Source: Falsiphaeobacter marinintestinus
GTDB lineage: Bacteria > Pseudomonadota > Alphaproteobacteria > Rhodobacterales > Rhodobacteraceae
Length of the DNA stretch: 64,000 nucleotides
Direction: 5' to 3'
NCBI RefSeq assembly: GCF_007923355.1
Contig: NZ_VOGO01000004.1
Location: 62,001-126,000 of the forward strand
The notes below the pieces were generated by a model, which did not search any database, was not told the DNA's origin, and saw only the letters and a list, made by a program, of their open reading frames with translations. This document shows, piece by piece, positions 1 to 8,693 of this stretch (positions are counted from its first letter, which is position 1; the number at the start of each line of letters is the position of its first letter). The position numbers and the translations under genes were made by a program.

Positions 1-11
1 AGTTGTGCCCG

Positions 12-848
12 ATGGTCGAAATCCGCGGCATTGAGTTCCAATCAAACACAGACAATGACATGGGGCTGGAGTTCTACAACCTCAGCCACCGCTTCGGGTT
101 CCAGTGCCCGAACTGGCCCTATTTCGAAGACGTCAAGATTGACAGAAAGCACTATATGGCCAAGTCCGGCGTGCTGAGCCAGACGATCACAACGTCGATG
201 CATGTCACCACCCACATCGATGCGCCCGCGCATGTGGTGCAGGGTACCCCGTTCATCGACGAAGTCCCGCTGCCACATTTCTTCGGCACCGGCATCGTCG
301 TTTCGATCCCAAAGGAAAAGTGGGAGCCGATTACAGCAGAAGATCTGGAAAAGGCCTGCGGTCACGTGATCCGCAAGGGCGATGTTCTGATCATCAACAC
401 CGGCTGGCACAAGCAGTATGAAGACGGCGATTATTTTGCCTATTGCCCCGGTCTGGTGAAATCGGCTGGCGAATGGATGGTCGAAAAGGGCATCAAGGTT
501 GTCGGTCACGACACGCAAGCCAACGACCACCCGCTGGCCACGGCCATCGGCCCGCAGCGCAATGGCCCGATCATGCCGCATCTTGAGCAGGAATACCTTG
601 AATGGTCCGGCGGTCGCGACTGGAAAGACGACTTCCCCGAGTGGGAGCCCGTCCACAACGTACTGTTCAAGAACGGGATCCTTGGCATTGAAAACGTCGG
701 CGGCGATTTGGATGCCGTGACCGGCAAGCGCTGCACCTTTGCCTTTTTCCCATGGAACTGGGACCGCGGCGATGGCTGCGTCATCCGACTCGTCGCGATG
801 ATCGACAAGGGCCAGAAGTACCGCATCGAAGCTGGCGAAGAATTCTGA
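12..848 (+). CDS. Cyclase-family (kynurenine formamidase-like) metal hydrolase; start uncertain
   Basis: Predicted metal-dependent hydrolase of the cyclase family (PF04199), which opens cyclic amides or esters or hydrolyses formamides. The family metal motif HxTHxDxPxH is visible at about residues 64-74 (HVTTHIDAPAH). Length is about 278 aa if the ATG at 12 is used; an in-frame ATG at 60 (MGLEFYNL) gives 262 aa, and the frame is open to the window edge, so the true start may lie outside. It is the first visible gene of a same-strand catabolic cluster running to about 10.3 kb, with a cupin gene 61 bp downstream. The substrate cannot be read from sequence; its place beside oxidoreductases and a BKACE enzyme suggests a ring-opening or ester-hydrolysis step (inference). 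Confidence 0.8.
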   Translation: MVEIRGIEFQSNTDNDMGLEFYNLSHRFGFQCPNWPYFEDVKIDRKHYMAKSGVLSQTITTSMHVTTHIDAPAHVVQGTPFIDEVPLPHFFGTGIVVSIPKEKWEPITAEDLEKACGHVIRKGDVLIINTGWHKQYEDGDYFAYCPGLVKSAGEWMVEKGIKVVGHDTQANDHPLATAIGPQRNGPIMPHLEQEYLEWSGGRDWKDDFPEWEPVHNVLFKNGILGIENVGGDLDAVTGKRCTFAFFPWNWDRGDGCVIRLVAMIDKGQKYRIEAGEEF

Positions 849-909
849 ACACTCCCCGACTGGCTGCCGGGGGTTCCGGCAGCCTCTTTTCGAAACTTGG
901 GAGGACACA

Positions 910-1263
910 ATGCACGTTAAACGTTTTTCTGATGCGCAACCCTATGAAGCGCCGAACCATTTCGACTGCCACGGGCTGCGCTTGCAGGGCTTCGAAGATG
1001 GTGGCCCCGAAAACCAGTGGGTCGGATTCTCGCAATTTCTGCCGGGGGGCGGGGCCGGGCCCGACGCGACCCCGTTTGAAAAGGTCTATGTCGTGCTTGA
1101 GGGCGAAATGACCGTCACCGTTGATGGTCAGGACACCGTGCTGGGCCCGATGGACAGTTGCACAATCCCGCCGGATGAAATCCGCAAGATCGAAAACCGC
1201 TCCAACCATATCTGCAAAATGCTTGTCGTGATCCCGTATCCCGGCGGCCAAAGACCGGAGTAA
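910..1263 (+). CDS. Small cupin-domain protein
   Basis: A 117 aa single-domain cupin starting at an ATG preceded by a good ribosome-binding site (gggagg at about 899). The double-psi barrel core is visible as VYVVLEGEMTVTVDG around residues 57-71. The first cupin motif lacks the usual His-x-His pair (GPDATPFEK where histidines normally sit), so classical 3-His metal binding is doubtful. It may instead be a binding protein or a non-metal isomerase. It lies between the cyclase-family gene and the SDR gene, 5 bp before the latter, so it is almost certainly co-transcribed with them. Function unknown beyond the fold. Confidence 0.75.
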   Translation: MHVKRFSDAQPYEAPNHFDCHGLRLQGFEDGGPENQWVGFSQFLPGGGAGPDATPFEKVYVVLEGEMTVTVDGQDTVLGPMDSCTIPPDEIRKIENRSNHICKMLVVIPYPGGQRPE

Positions 1264-1268
1264 GCGCC

Positions 1269-2060
1269 ATGTCCTTTGCCAACCCTCTTTCGATGTTCGA
1301 CGTCAAAGGTGACACCGCCCTGATCACCGGCGCCTCGGGTGCATTTGGCATGGTCGCCGCGCGTGTATTGGCCGGGGCCGGGTGCAATCTTGTGCTGGCC
1401 GCCGGTAATCAGGCAGCGCTGGACGAGATCGCCGAAGAATGCCGCGGCATGGGCGCGGCGGTTGTTGCCGTGAACGCCCGCCCCTCGGACGAAACTGCCT
1501 GTCAGGCTCTGGTCGACAAGGCCGTCGCTGAATTTGGCAAGCTCGACATTCTGGTCGTGGCGTCCGGTATGAACAAGGTCGCACTGATCAACGACATGAC
1601 CCCGGATACGTTCCAGTCAGTGATGGACGCCAACGTCAACCAAAGCTGGCTTTTGGCCCGTGCCGCCGCCGGACAAATGAAGACCCAAGGGTACGGCAAG
1701 ATCGTTCTGGTCAGCTCGGCGCGCGGTCTGTTGGGCCATCCGGCGGGCTATACCGCCTATTGTGCCTCGAAATCGGCGACCGATGGCATCACCAAGGCGC
1801 TGGGCTGCGAACTTGGCCCCACCGGAATAACCGTCAACGCCATCGCACCCACTGTCTTCCGTTCGCCTCTGACCGCATGGATGTTTGAAGACACGGACGA
1901 GGCCAAAAAGGTCCGCGCCGGGTTCTTGTCCCGCGTACCCAAGGGCCGGTTGGGCGAACCCGAGGATCTGGCCGGGCCGCTGCTGTTCCTTGCTTCGAAA
2001 GCGTCGGACTTCTACACCGGGCATATCCTTTATGCCGACGGCGGATACACGGCGGGCTAG
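1269..2060 (+). CDS. SDR-family NAD(P)-dependent oxidoreductase
   Basis: Classical short-chain dehydrogenase/reductase of 263 aa. Visible motifs are the nucleotide-binding TGASGAFG (residues 20-27), a serine pair at 149-150 and the catalytic YCASK (Tyr164, Lys168). The usual NNAG structural motif is replaced by VASG near residues 97-100. It probably oxidises an alcohol or reduces a ketone in the catabolic pathway encoded here. The gene follows the cupin by 5 bp and ends 3 bp before the next dehydrogenase, indicating translational coupling. Substrate and cofactor preference cannot be fixed from sequence. Confidence 0.88.
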   Translation: MSFANPLSMFDVKGDTALITGASGAFGMVAARVLAGAGCNLVLAAGNQAALDEIAEECRGMGAAVVAVNARPSDETACQALVDKAVAEFGKLDILVVASGMNKVALINDMTPDTFQSVMDANVNQSWLLARAAAGQMKTQGYGKIVLVSSARGLLGHPAGYTAYCASKSATDGITKALGCELGPTGITVNAIAPTVFRSPLTAWMFEDTDEAKKVRAGFLSRVPKGRLGEPEDLAGPLLFLASKASDFYTGHILYADGGYTAG

Positions 2061-2063
2061 GGG

Positions 2064-2990
2064 ATGAGCGTGACATACAACATCGCCGTGATCGGCGCAG
2101 GTCTGATGGGGCATGGCATTGCCCTGACGCTGGCCAAGGCCGGGCACTCTGTGACCATCACCGACCCTGTGGCCGAGGCGCGGGCCAGCGTTGCCGACCG
2201 TATCCGACATAGCATGCAGGCGATGGGGGACGACGAACAGACAATCGTCGATGCTCTAAGCCTGATCGCGGTGGCGGATAGCACCGCAGGGGCGGTCGCC
2301 AAGGCCGACGTTGTCTTTGAAGCCGCACCTGAAAAGATGGCCTTGAAACAGGCGATCTTTGCCGACATCGAAGCCCACGCGCCCGATGATTGCATCCTTG
2401 CGTCCAACACGTCCGTCATGCCGATCACCGAAATTATGTCGGGCCTGCGCCTGAAAAACCGCGCCCTCGGCACGCATTGGTGGAACCCGCCGCACATGAT
2501 CCCGCTGGTCGAGGTCATCAAGACCGAATGGACTGACCCGGCCATCGCGCAGACCATGTTCGATCTGCTGGAACAGGCCGGAAAAACCCCGGTCATGGTC
2601 GAAAAAGATGTTCCCGGTTTCATCGGCAACCGTCTGCAACACGCGCTTTGGCGCGAGGCGATCAGCCTTGTTGAAAACGGTATTTGCGACGCTGAGGCGG
2701 TTGATACCGTGATCAAGTCCAGCTTTGGCCGCCGCTTGGCGGTGCTGGGCCCGCTGGAAAACGCCGATCTGGTCGGTACCGATCTGACGCTCGATATCCA
2801 CCAGAACGTTTTGCACGATATCGAGGCCCGTCAGGGCCCGTCCCCTTACCTTGAAACGCTCGTCGCGGATCAGAAACTTGGCATGAAAACCGGGGAGGGT
2901 TTTCGCAAGTGGACCGAAGACGAGGCGGACGCTGTCCGCGCCCGTGTCGCCAGCCACCTCAAGAAGCTGGAAACCATACTGGAGAGCTAA
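2064..2990 (+). CDS. 3-hydroxyacyl-CoA-dehydrogenase-like NAD-dependent 3-hydroxyacid dehydrogenase
   Basis: A 308 aa protein with the two-domain architecture of HADH and L-carnitine dehydrogenase. The Rossmann motif GAGLMG is at residues 11-16, the SNTSVMPIT stretch at about 114-122, and the catalytic His in GTHWWNPPH (His138) with Glu150 in LVEV. Family members oxidise 3-hydroxyacyl-CoAs or free 3-hydroxyacids such as carnitine. A BKACE gene, which consumes free beta-keto acids, lies further along the cluster, so a free 3-hydroxyacid is an attractive substrate (inference, by analogy with carnitine dehydrogenase plus dehydrocarnitine cleavage). It starts 3 bp after the SDR stop. Confidence 0.82.
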   Translation: MSVTYNIAVIGAGLMGHGIALTLAKAGHSVTITDPVAEARASVADRIRHSMQAMGDDEQTIVDALSLIAVADSTAGAVAKADVVFEAAPEKMALKQAIFADIEAHAPDDCILASNTSVMPITEIMSGLRLKNRALGTHWWNPPHMIPLVEVIKTEWTDPAIAQTMFDLLEQAGKTPVMVEKDVPGFIGNRLQHALWREAISLVENGICDAEAVDTVIKSSFGRRLAVLGPLENADLVGTDLTLDIHQNVLHDIEARQGPSPYLETLVADQKLGMKTGEGFRKWTEDEADAVRARVASHLKKLETILES

Positions 2991-3031
2991 TCAAAACGCC
3001 GGTCCAAAGATCGGCAATTCGGGAGGATACC

Positions 3032-4312
3032 ATGAAAAAGACCATCACATCACCGACGCGCCGCGCCTTTCTGGCCAGCGCCTCGGCCGCCATCGCCACC
3101 CCGGCCCTTCTGAGCGCAACACGCGCCTATGCGGCCACACCGACCCTGCGGATCGGCCATGTCAGCCCGCGCACCGGTCCATTGGCCGGGTTTGCCGAAG
3201 CAGACGATTACGTGCTGGGCGCGATCCAGAAAGTGTTCGCCAATGGCTTGGAGAACAACGGTAAAACCTGGAATGTCGAGATCATCTCGAAAGACAGCCA
3301 GTCCAACCCCAACCGCGCCGCCGAAGTCGCCGCTGATCTGATCCTGGGGGATGAGGTCGACATCATCGTTGCGGCCTCGACTCCCGACACCGTGAACCCC
3401 GTCGCCGATCAGGCCGAGGTGAACGAGGTGCCCTGCATCACCACCGACTGCCCATGGCAGCCCTATTTCTTTGGCCGCAACGGCGTGCCGGGCGAAGGGT
3501 TCGCATCGACCTATCACTTCTTCTGGGGCCTTGAGGACGTGATCGGCGCGTTCCTTGATATGTGGGGCGGGTCCGGCGTTGCCAAAAATGTCGGCGGCCT
3601 GTTCCCGAACGATGCAGACGGCAATGCATGGGGCCACCCTGAGCTGGGCTTGCCCAAACCGCTGGCCGCTGCCGGATATTCGTTGCTTGATCCGGGCCGC
3701 TACCAGCCCTTGTCGGATGACTTCTCGAACTACATCGCCGCGTTCAAGGATGCCGGTTGCGAGATCGTCACCGGCAACATGATCCCGCCCGATTTCGCAA
3801 CGTTCTGGAGCCAGGCCGCCCAGCAGGGTTTCAACCCCAAGATCGTGACCATCGGCAAGGCACTGCTGTTCCCATCCGTCATCGAAAGCCTTGGTGATCG
3901 TGGCGACGGGCTAAGCTCAGAAGTCTGGTGGTCGCCGAACCATCCGTTCTCGTCCTCGCTGACAGGGGCCAGCGCCAGGGAACTGGCCGAAGGCTATTCC
4001 GCCGCGTCAGGTCGTCCATGGACCCAGCCGATCGGCTTCAAGCACGCGCTGTTCGAAGTTGTGGCCAACGTCATCAACCGGTCGGAAGATCTGGAAGACC
4101 CCGAAGCCATCGTATCGGCCATCGCATCGACCAACCTCGACACCATCGTCGGATCGGTGAACTGGGCCAACGGGCCGATCAACAACGTCACCAAGACTCC
4201 TCTGGTTGCCGGGCAATGGCAGAAAGAGGGCGATGCGTTCGACCTCAAGATCGTCGCGAACTCGGCAGCGCCCGAGATCCCGATGACGGGTGAGCTGAAA
4301 CTGCTGGGTTAA
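3032..4312 (+). CDS. ABC transporter substrate-binding protein, branched-chain amino-acid (LivK) type
   Basis: Periplasmic substrate-binding protein of 426 aa. The start at 3032 is chosen because ATG follows gggagg at 3021 and opens a signal peptide with a twin-arginine motif (TRRAFL, residues 9-14) and an AYA cleavage site near residue 34, suggesting Tat export. The mature part begins with PTLRIGHVSPRTG, typical of type I periplasmic binding folds (Peripla_BP_6). It is the receptor for the LivGFHM-type importer encoded immediately downstream. A strong hairpin after the stop may raise its expression over the membrane components. The ligand is probably the small acid or amide degraded by the cluster, not necessarily an amino acid. 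Confidence 0.88.
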   Translation: MKKTITSPTRRAFLASASAAIATPALLSATRAYAATPTLRIGHVSPRTGPLAGFAEADDYVLGAIQKVFANGLENNGKTWNVEIISKDSQSNPNRAAEVAADLILGDEVDIIVAASTPDTVNPVADQAEVNEVPCITTDCPWQPYFFGRNGVPGEGFASTYHFFWGLEDVIGAFLDMWGGSGVAKNVGGLFPNDADGNAWGHPELGLPKPLAAAGYSLLDPGRYQPLSDDFSNYIAAFKDAGCEIVTGNMIPPDFATFWSQAAQQGFNPKIVTIGKALLFPSVIESLGDRGDGLSSEVWWSPNHPFSSSLTGASARELAEGYSAASGRPWTQPIGFKHALFEVVANVINRSEDLEDPEAIVSAIASTNLDTIVGSVNWANGPINNVTKTPLVAGQWQKEGDAFDLKIVANSAAPEIPMTGELKLLG

Positions 4313-4320
4313 CCCCCTAT

Positions 4321-4343
4321 CGCGGCGCCTTCCCGGCGCCGCG
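4321..4343 (+). terminator. Hairpin between binding-protein and ATPase genes (partial terminator/mRNA stabiliser)
   Basis: A perfect 9-bp stem (cgcggcgcc / ggcgccgcg) with loop ttccc lies between the substrate-binding gene and the first ATPase gene. There is no long T-run after it. Such hairpins between binding-protein and transporter genes commonly stabilise the upstream message or attenuate read-through; that role is inferred. Confidence 0.55.
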
Positions 4344-4361
4344 TCTTCAAACGAGGGCGAC

Positions 4362-5090
4362 ATGACGACGATCCTGAAACTCGACAACCTCAGCAAGGCG
4401 TTCGGCGCGGTCACGGTGGCCGACGCCCAGTGTTACGAGGTGCAGCAGGGCGAGGCGCTGGGCGTCATCGGGCCAAACGGGGCGGGCAAAACGTCGATGT
4501 TCAACCTGATCACCGGCACCCTGTCGCCCAATTCGGGCACCGTTGAATTCGCCGGACAGAACGTGACGGGGTGGAGTGCAGCGCGCCGCAGCCATGCCGG
4601 TATCGCGCGGTCCTTTCAAGTGCCACAGCCCTTCGTGGGCATGACCGTCTTCGAAAACGCGCTAATCGCCGCAACCCAGTCTGCCGGGATGCGCGGGCGC
4701 GATGCCGAGCGGTTCTGCCTGACCGTTCTTGACCAGACTGAACTGTTGCCCAAGGCCAACGTGCTGGCGGGCAGCTTGACCTTGCTGGAACGCAAGCGGC
4801 TTGAACTGACCCGCGCGCTCTGCGCCAAACCGAAACTTCTGCTGTTGGACGAAATTGCTGGCGGCCTGACCGAGGCCGAATGCCAGTCGCTGGTCCAGAC
4901 CATCCGCGACATCCACGCCTCGGGCGTGACGATCATCTGGATCGAACATGTCGTGCATGCGCTGCTGGCCGTGGTCGACCGGTTGATCGTCATCGATTTC
5001 GGCAAAAAAATCGCCGAGGGCGAACCCAAGGCGATCATGGACAGCCCCGCCGTCAAAGAAATCTATCTGGGGATCGAAGCAGATGCCTGA
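4362..5090 (+). CDS. ABC transporter ATP-binding protein, LivG type
   Basis: ATPase subunit of 242 aa for the branched-chain-type importer. Walker A is GPNGAGKTS (37-45) and Walker B is LLLLDE (about 159-164), followed by the GGLTEAE region. The signature motif is divergent: AGSLTLLERKRLE replaces the usual LSGGQ form, as is common in LivG proteins. It works as a heterodimer with the LivF-type ATPase, whose gene overlaps its 3' end by 8 bp. Confidence 0.9.
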   Translation: MTTILKLDNLSKAFGAVTVADAQCYEVQQGEALGVIGPNGAGKTSMFNLITGTLSPNSGTVEFAGQNVTGWSAARRSHAGIARSFQVPQPFVGMTVFENALIAATQSAGMRGRDAERFCLTVLDQTELLPKANVLAGSLTLLERKRLELTRALCAKPKLLLLDEIAGGLTEAECQSLVQTIRDIHASGVTIIWIEHVVHALLAVVDRLIVIDFGKKIAEGEPKAIMDSPAVKEIYLGIEADA

Positions 5091-5790
5091 ACCCATCCTT
5101 CAGATGCAGGGCCTTGATGCCCATTACGGCGACTTTCAGGCGCTCTATGGTGTCGACATGCACGTTGAGCAGGGCGAAGTCCTGTCGATTATCGGTGCCA
5201 ACGGGGCAGGCAAGACCACCCTGATGCGCTCCATCACCGGCCTTTTGACCAACGGCCCGGGTCAGGTTCGCTATCGCGACCACGATATCAGCCAATTGCG
5301 GGCTGATGAAATCGCGGTGCACGGGCTGGCCATGGTGCCCGAGGGCCGCCAGCTATTCCCGTCTCTCTCGGTCAGGGAAAACCTGATGATCGGCGCACAG
5401 GTTGGGCGGTCTGGCCCATGGGATCTGCAAGCTGTCTACAAGCTGTTCCCGATCCTTGAAGAGCGCAAGGATCAGGCCTCAACTTCGTTGTCCGGTGGTC
5501 AGCAACAGATGGTCGCCATCGGGCGCGCCCTGATGGCCAACCCCGATCTGATCCTGTTTGACGAAATCAGCCTCGGCCTCGCTCCGATCATCATCCGAGA
5601 CATCTATAAGGCGCTGCCGGGTATCATCGGGACAGGGATGAGCGCGATCATCGTCGAGCAGGACATCAGCAAGGCCCTGTCCGTCTCGGCCCGCGTCTAT
5701 TGCCTGCAAGAGGGGCGTGTTTCGCTCGAAGGCGCCTCAGACACTGTTTCGCGCGACGACATTTCGCGCGCCTATTTCGGGATCGAATGA
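5083..5790 (+). CDS. ABC transporter ATP-binding protein, LivF type
   Basis: Second ATPase subunit, 235 aa. Walker A is GANGAGKTT (38-46), the canonical signature is LSGGQQQM and Walker B is LILFDE. Length and the sequence MVPEGRQLFPSLSV are typical for LivF. It overlaps the LivG gene by 8 bp and is followed after 1 bp by the permease start, consistent with translational coupling in a single operon. Confidence 0.9.
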   Translation: MPEPILQMQGLDAHYGDFQALYGVDMHVEQGEVLSIIGANGAGKTTLMRSITGLLTNGPGQVRYRDHDISQLRADEIAVHGLAMVPEGRQLFPSLSVRENLMIGAQVGRSGPWDLQAVYKLFPILEERKDQASTSLSGGQQQMVAIGRALMANPDLILFDEISLGLAPIIIRDIYKALPGIIGTGMSAIIVEQDISKALSVSARVYCLQEGRVSLEGASDTVSRDDISRAYFGIE

Positions 5791-5791
5791 T

Positions 5792-6655
5792 ATGGATTGG
5801 GTGAATGCACTTGTGCAGGGCATGTTGCTGGGCGGGCTTTATGCGCTGTTCGCAGCCGGATTGTCACTGATTTTCGGCGTCATGCGGCTGGTCAACATCG
5901 CCCATGGCGACCTGATCATTCTGGCGGCCTATCTTGGGTTGACCGTAACAACGGCGACAGGTCTGCACCCGCTGGCCGCCTTGGTCATTGTTGTCCCGAC
6001 AATGGCGCTGATCGGGTATGCGTTGCAACGCGGGTTGCTGAACCAGACCCTTGGAGACGATCTGCTGCCACCGCTGCTGGTCACCTTCGGGCTGAGTGTC
6101 ATCCTGCAGAACGGGTTGCTTGAAATCTATACGGCGGACCCGCAGAAGATTAACGCCGGAGCCCTTGAGACCGCCAGCATCGCCGTCGGCGGCCTGCAAC
6201 TGGGCGTTCTGCCGGTACTGACCTTCGCTGTCGCGGTTGCCGTGATCTGGGGCCTGCAGTGGACGTTCTATCACACCTCGCTGGGGCGCGCCTTTCGCGC
6301 CGTGTCCGACAATCAGGACATCGCGCAACTGATGGGGCTGAACCGGCGGCATATCTTTGGTCTGGCCATGGCGCTTGCGTTGGGCGTGACGGCGATTGGG
6401 GGAATCCTGTTGGGCATCCGCACCAGCTTTGACCCTTCAATCGGCGGGGGGCGCCTGATTTTCGGGTTCGAAGCGGTGATCATCGGCGGCCTTGGCAACC
6501 TGTGGGGCACGCTGGCCGGTGGCGTGATCCTTGGTGTTGCCCAGACCATCGGGGCCAAGATTGATCCCGGTTGGCAGGTGCTGTCGGGCCATCTGGCTTT
6601 TCTTCTTATCCTCGCCATTCGTCCTAATGGCCTGTTTCCAAGGATCTCGGCATGA
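5792..6655 (+). CDS. Branched-chain-type ABC transporter permease, LivH type
   Basis: Integral membrane permease of 287 aa with multiple hydrophobic segments; the N-terminus GGLYALFAAGLSLIFG and the following GLMRLVNIAHGD-like region are the classic LivH hallmarks. The ATG at 5792 directly after the LivF stop is chosen over an upstream in-frame ATG that would overlap livF. It forms the translocation channel with the LivM-type subunit, whose start overlaps its stop codon (ATGA). Confidence 0.9.
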   Translation: MDWVNALVQGMLLGGLYALFAAGLSLIFGVMRLVNIAHGDLIILAAYLGLTVTTATGLHPLAALVIVVPTMALIGYALQRGLLNQTLGDDLLPPLLVTFGLSVILQNGLLEIYTADPQKINAGALETASIAVGGLQLGVLPVLTFAVAVAVIWGLQWTFYHTSLGRAFRAVSDNQDIAQLMGLNRRHIFGLAMALALGVTAIGGILLGIRTSFDPSIGGGRLIFGFEAVIIGGLGNLWGTLAGGVILGVAQTIGAKIDPGWQVLSGHLAFLLILAIRPNGLFPRISA

Positions 6656-7698
6656 CCTTGCAAGACTATCACGTCTCTCGTACCTCGCGCGCCGCTCGGG
6701 TTGCTGCCGTACTTGGCGGGCTTGTTCTGGTCCTGTTGATCGCCGCGCCCTGGTGGGCTGGCCGTGCTGATATGCGGCTGATGGGCGAGCTGTTTCTCTA
6801 CCTCGCGCTCGCCTCGCTCTGGAACCTGATGGCGGGTTATGCGGGCCTCGTTTCGGTCGGGCAGCAGGCCTATGTCGGCTTTGGCGGCTATATGCTGTTC
6901 GCCCTGACCATGTTCGCCGGTCTGCATCCCATCGCAGCGATTGCACTGGCGGGTATCCTTGGTGCGCTTGCCTCGATCCCGGTGGCCGTTCTGATCTTCC
7001 GTCTGCGCGGGGCATACTTCGCCATCGGCACCTGGGTGATTGCCGAGGTCTTCCGGCTGGGCTTTGCGCAAGTCACGGCGCTGGGGGGCGGGTCTGGGTC
7101 GTCCTTACCGGTGGCCATCGTCAAATCGCTGGCGTCCAAACGTGCGATGCGGGAATCGCTTAGCTATTGGCTGGCGCTGGGGGCCGCCGTGCTGGTTGTC
7201 GCCGCCGTGTATCTGTTCTTGCGTTCGCGTCAGGGGCTGGCGCTGACAGCGATCCGCGACAATGAACTCGCCGCCGGATCCCTTGGCATCGACATCTGGC
7301 GCACCAAGTTCATCGTCTATGTTGTCACCTCGGCCTTCACGGCGATGATCGGTGCGCTGATCTTCCTGCAAAAACTGCGCATCTCGCCCGATGCGGCGTT
7401 TAGCGTCAATGACTGGACGGCGTTTGTCATCTTTATCGTCGTGATCGGCGGCATCGGCACCATCGAAGGCCCGATTATCGGCACGTTGGTCTTCTTCGCC
7501 TTGCGTGAGACACTTGCCGATCTCGGCACGATCTATCTGATCGTGCTTGGCGTGGTCGCCATCGTCGTCATGCTGAAAGCCCCCAAAGGCATCTGGGGCC
7601 TGATACGAAGCCGCTTTGATCTGCAACTCTTTCCGCTGGGCTATCGCGTGATCGCCCCTTCCTCGAACTCCGCCCCCGCCCAAAACAAGGGAACCTGA
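6652..7698 (+). CDS. Branched-chain-type ABC transporter permease, LivM type
   Basis: Second permease subunit, 348 aa, very hydrophobic. It contains the LivM-typical stretch LWNLMAGYAGLVSVGQQAYVG near residues 57-77 and RDNELAAGSLGI in the cytoplasmic coupling region. It overlaps the LivH gene by 4 bp and is followed 3 bp later by the BKACE gene, tying transport and catabolism into one transcript. Confidence 0.9.
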   Translation: MTLQDYHVSRTSRAARVAAVLGGLVLVLLIAAPWWAGRADMRLMGELFLYLALASLWNLMAGYAGLVSVGQQAYVGFGGYMLFALTMFAGLHPIAAIALAGILGALASIPVAVLIFRLRGAYFAIGTWVIAEVFRLGFAQVTALGGGSGSSLPVAIVKSLASKRAMRESLSYWLALGAAVLVVAAVYLFLRSRQGLALTAIRDNELAAGSLGIDIWRTKFIVYVVTSAFTAMIGALIFLQKLRISPDAAFSVNDWTAFVIFIVVIGGIGTIEGPIIGTLVFFALRETLADLGTIYLIVLGVVAIVVMLKAPKGIWGLIRSRFDLQLFPLGYRVIAPSSNSAPAQNKGT

Positions 7699-7701
7699 CT
7701 C

Positions 7702-8634
7702 ATGGCTCGCCAGAAGAAAACCGTCATCACCTGCGCCATCACCGGGGCGATCCACACGCCCACCATGTCCGATGCGCTGCCCTATACTTATGACGACATC
7801 GCCAAACAGGCGGTCGATGCGGCCGAGGCTGGCGCATCGATCCTGCACCTGCACGCTCGCAACCCCGAAACCGGCGCGCCCTCGGTCGATCCGGACGATT
7901 TCGCGCCCTTTCTGCCGCGTATCAAGCAGGCTACCGACGCTGTCGTGAACATCTCGACCGGCGGGTCACTGACCCTGTCGATCCAGGACCGCATCAAACC
8001 GGCCAAGACGTTCAGCCCGGAAATGTGTTCGATGAACATGGGGTCGATGAATTTCTCGTTTCACCCGCTGGCCAAACGCTATGACGATTGGAAATTCGAC
8101 TGGGAAAAGGACTATGTCGCCGGATCAGACGGCAATATTTTCCGCAACACTTTCCGCGATATCCGCGAGGCGGCGGAAACCCTGGCACCGCATGACATCA
8201 AGTTCGAACATGAATGTTATGATGTTGGCCACCTCTATAACCTGAAATTCTGTATGGAAACCGGGCTGTTCAAAGCCCCGATCTTTATCCAGTTCATCTT
8301 TGGCATCCTTGGCGGCATCGGCCCCGAGGTCGACAACCTGATATTCATGAAACGCACCGCCGACCGGCTGTTCGGCGACGATTATCGCTGGTCGGTTCTG
8401 GGGGCCGGGGGCGCGCAGATGGGGCTGGCCAGCACCGGGGCGCAGATGGGCGGAAACGTCCGCGTCGGTCTGGAAGACAGCCTGTTCATCACGCGCGGCA
8501 AGCTGGCCGAAAGCAACGCCCAACAGGTCGCCAAGATCCGCCGCATCGTCGAAGAGCTTGGCAGCGAAGTCGCAACACCGGATGAAGCACGGGATATTTT
8601 GGCACTGAAAGGCGGGGACAAGGTTTCGTTCTGA
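7702..8634 (+). CDS. BKACE-family beta-keto acid cleavage enzyme (3-keto-5-aminohexanoate cleavage type)
   Basis: A 310 aa member of the BKACE family (DUF849), zinc-dependent TIM-barrel enzymes that condense a beta-keto acid with acetyl-CoA and cleave it to acetoacetate plus a new acyl-CoA. The zinc motif HLHAR is at about residues 49-53 (SILHLHARNPETG) and the N-terminus VITCAITGAIHTP fits the family. Known substrates include 3-keto-5-aminohexanoate and dehydrocarnitine; which applies here is not decided by sequence. Its position after an importer and two dehydrogenases suggests it performs the terminal C-C cleavage in the pathway. Confidence 0.88.
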   Translation: MARQKKTVITCAITGAIHTPTMSDALPYTYDDIAKQAVDAAEAGASILHLHARNPETGAPSVDPDDFAPFLPRIKQATDAVVNISTGGSLTLSIQDRIKPAKTFSPEMCSMNMGSMNFSFHPLAKRYDDWKFDWEKDYVAGSDGNIFRNTFRDIREAAETLAPHDIKFEHECYDVGHLYNLKFCMETGLFKAPIFIQFIFGILGGIGPEVDNLIFMKRTADRLFGDDYRWSVLGAGGAQMGLASTGAQMGGNVRVGLEDSLFITRGKLAESNAQQVAKIRRIVEELGSEVATPDEARDILALKGGDKVSF

Positions 8635-8646
8635 CTGCTGGTTCGC

Positions 8647-8659
8647 CATACATGGTATG
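8647..8659. promoter_or_regulatory. Small inverted repeat before the sulfatase gene
   Basis: CATAC-ATG-GTATG forms a perfect 5-bp inverted repeat about 35 bp before the sulfatase start. It could be an operator or simply chance; no promoter elements are clear next to it. Confidence 0.2.
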
Positions 8660-8693
8660 ATCCAATACTGCCCGACCTGATGAGGTAAGCCAT